Source of the DNA: QNES01 sp023143415
Lineage (GTDB): Bacteria; Pseudomonadota; Gammaproteobacteria; Beggiatoales; Beggiatoaceae
Direction: 5' to 3'
Assembly: GCA_030632725.1 (NCBI GenBank)
Contig: DAOVUF010000115.1
Coordinates: 1-13,511 of the forward strand
DNA: 13,511 bases
Positions 13,352-13,511 of the stretch are shown here, piece by piece (within the stretch, counting starts at the first letter, position 1; each line of letters starts with the position of its first letter). The notes beneath the pieces are model-generated. The model saw only the letters and a list, made by a program, of their open reading frames with translations. It had not been told where the DNA came from and searched no databases. Made by a program: the position numbers and the translations under genes.

Positions 13352-13511
13352 ATGAAAACTAAAGATGTCCTAAGAATCATGGGGATTACACGAACCCACT
13401 TGAGTAGATTGGTAAAACAAGGTAAAATAAATGTCACTAAGCAATCTAATGGCCGCTACATTTATGATGCCTCAGATGTTTACCGTTATGTTGGTAAAAA
13501 ACGTTGTAATC
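13352..13511 (+). CDS. tnpA: IS607-type transposase (serine recombinase), 5' part
   Basis: The first 53 codons are in the window and the gene runs off the right edge. They encode a MerR-like helix-turn-helix domain: MKTKDVLRIMGITRTHLSRL forms the DNA-reading helices, followed by VKQGKINVTKQSNGRY and YDASDVYRYVGKKRCN. In IS607 TnpA proteins this domain is directly followed by the serine recombinase domain beginning with YARVS, which should start within a few codons of the edge. The enzyme cuts and joins DNA by serine chemistry without a fixed target sequence. An alternative is a stand-alone MerR/excisionase-like regulator, but the YVGKK linker favours IS607. Start ATG 13352 follows the promoter at 13315-13343 with virtually no leader. 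Confidence 0.8.
   Translation, partial: MKTKDVLRIMGITRTHLSRLVKQGKINVTKQSNGRYIYDASDVYRYVGKKRCN

Larger units (their letters stand above)
13301..13511 (+). mobile_element. IS607-family insertion sequence, left end
   Basis: The transposase start, the strong promoter and the abrupt truncation of the ATPase gene mark the left end of an insertion sequence that continues past the window. IS607 elements usually leave no target-site duplication and have no obvious terminal inverted repeats, so I cannot place the left boundary closer than about 13290-13340. The accessory TnpB gene, if present, would be to the right. Confidence 0.65.

Overview
The window looks like chromosome from a large, AT-rich sulfur-oxidising gammaproteobacterium of the Beggiatoa/Thiomargarita/Thioploca group. 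Three things suggest this. The ygfB-pepP and ilvE-waaF gene neighbourhoods are gammaproteobacterial. There is a flavocytochrome-c-type dihaem cytochrome. The spaces between genes are packed with short interspersed palindromes and heptamer tandem repeats of the kind known from filamentous sulfur bacteria and filamentous cyanobacteria. The assignment is an inference; the window holds no rRNA or other phylogenetic marker.

Layout. 1-783 has no gene and is a mosaic of at least six repeat types. 784-2608 (+) is a two-gene operon, ygfB-pepP, whose coding regions overlap. 2609-2917 holds a heptamer repeat, a tandem duplication and a hairpin before ilvE. 2918-5074 (+) is ilvE, a small zf-CHCC zinc protein and waaF, tightly packed and probably one transcript. 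5075-5291 is repeats. 5292-5885 (+) is an exported dihaem cytochrome c. 5886-6598 is a decayed region: hairpins, a possible small minus-strand ORF, and a HigB toxin gene whose 3' half is replaced by palindromic repeat. 6599-7765 (+) is a fold-type-III ornithine-type decarboxylase, followed by four palindromes. 8028-8630 (-) is a stand-alone PD-(D/E)XK nuclease-like protein. 8659-8919 is the densest repeat block, including six tandem copies of one unit. 8984-12424 (-) is a three-part fusion of an LplT-like transporter, a PlsC-type acyltransferase and an acyl-ACP synthetase. 12578-13321 (-) is the C-terminal third of a heavy-metal P-type ATPase. At the right edge (13352 onward, +) begins the transposase of an IS607-family element, driven by a perfect consensus promoter with almost no leader; it is the likely cause of the ATPase truncation.

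The genes serve separate housekeeping roles: amino-acid metabolism (pepP, ilvE, decarboxylase), envelope biogenesis (waaF, aas fusion) and electron transfer (cytochrome). No new multi-gene defence or biosynthetic system is visible. The most unusual content is the repeat network: about 18 copies of a 23-bp sequence often arranged as inverted pairs with mirrored mutations, a hairpin family with a constant T/A core and different but still complementary arms, and three heptamer arrays of different sequence lying against gene ends. These look like non-autonomous mobile or RNA-level elements and have already broken at least one gene here.
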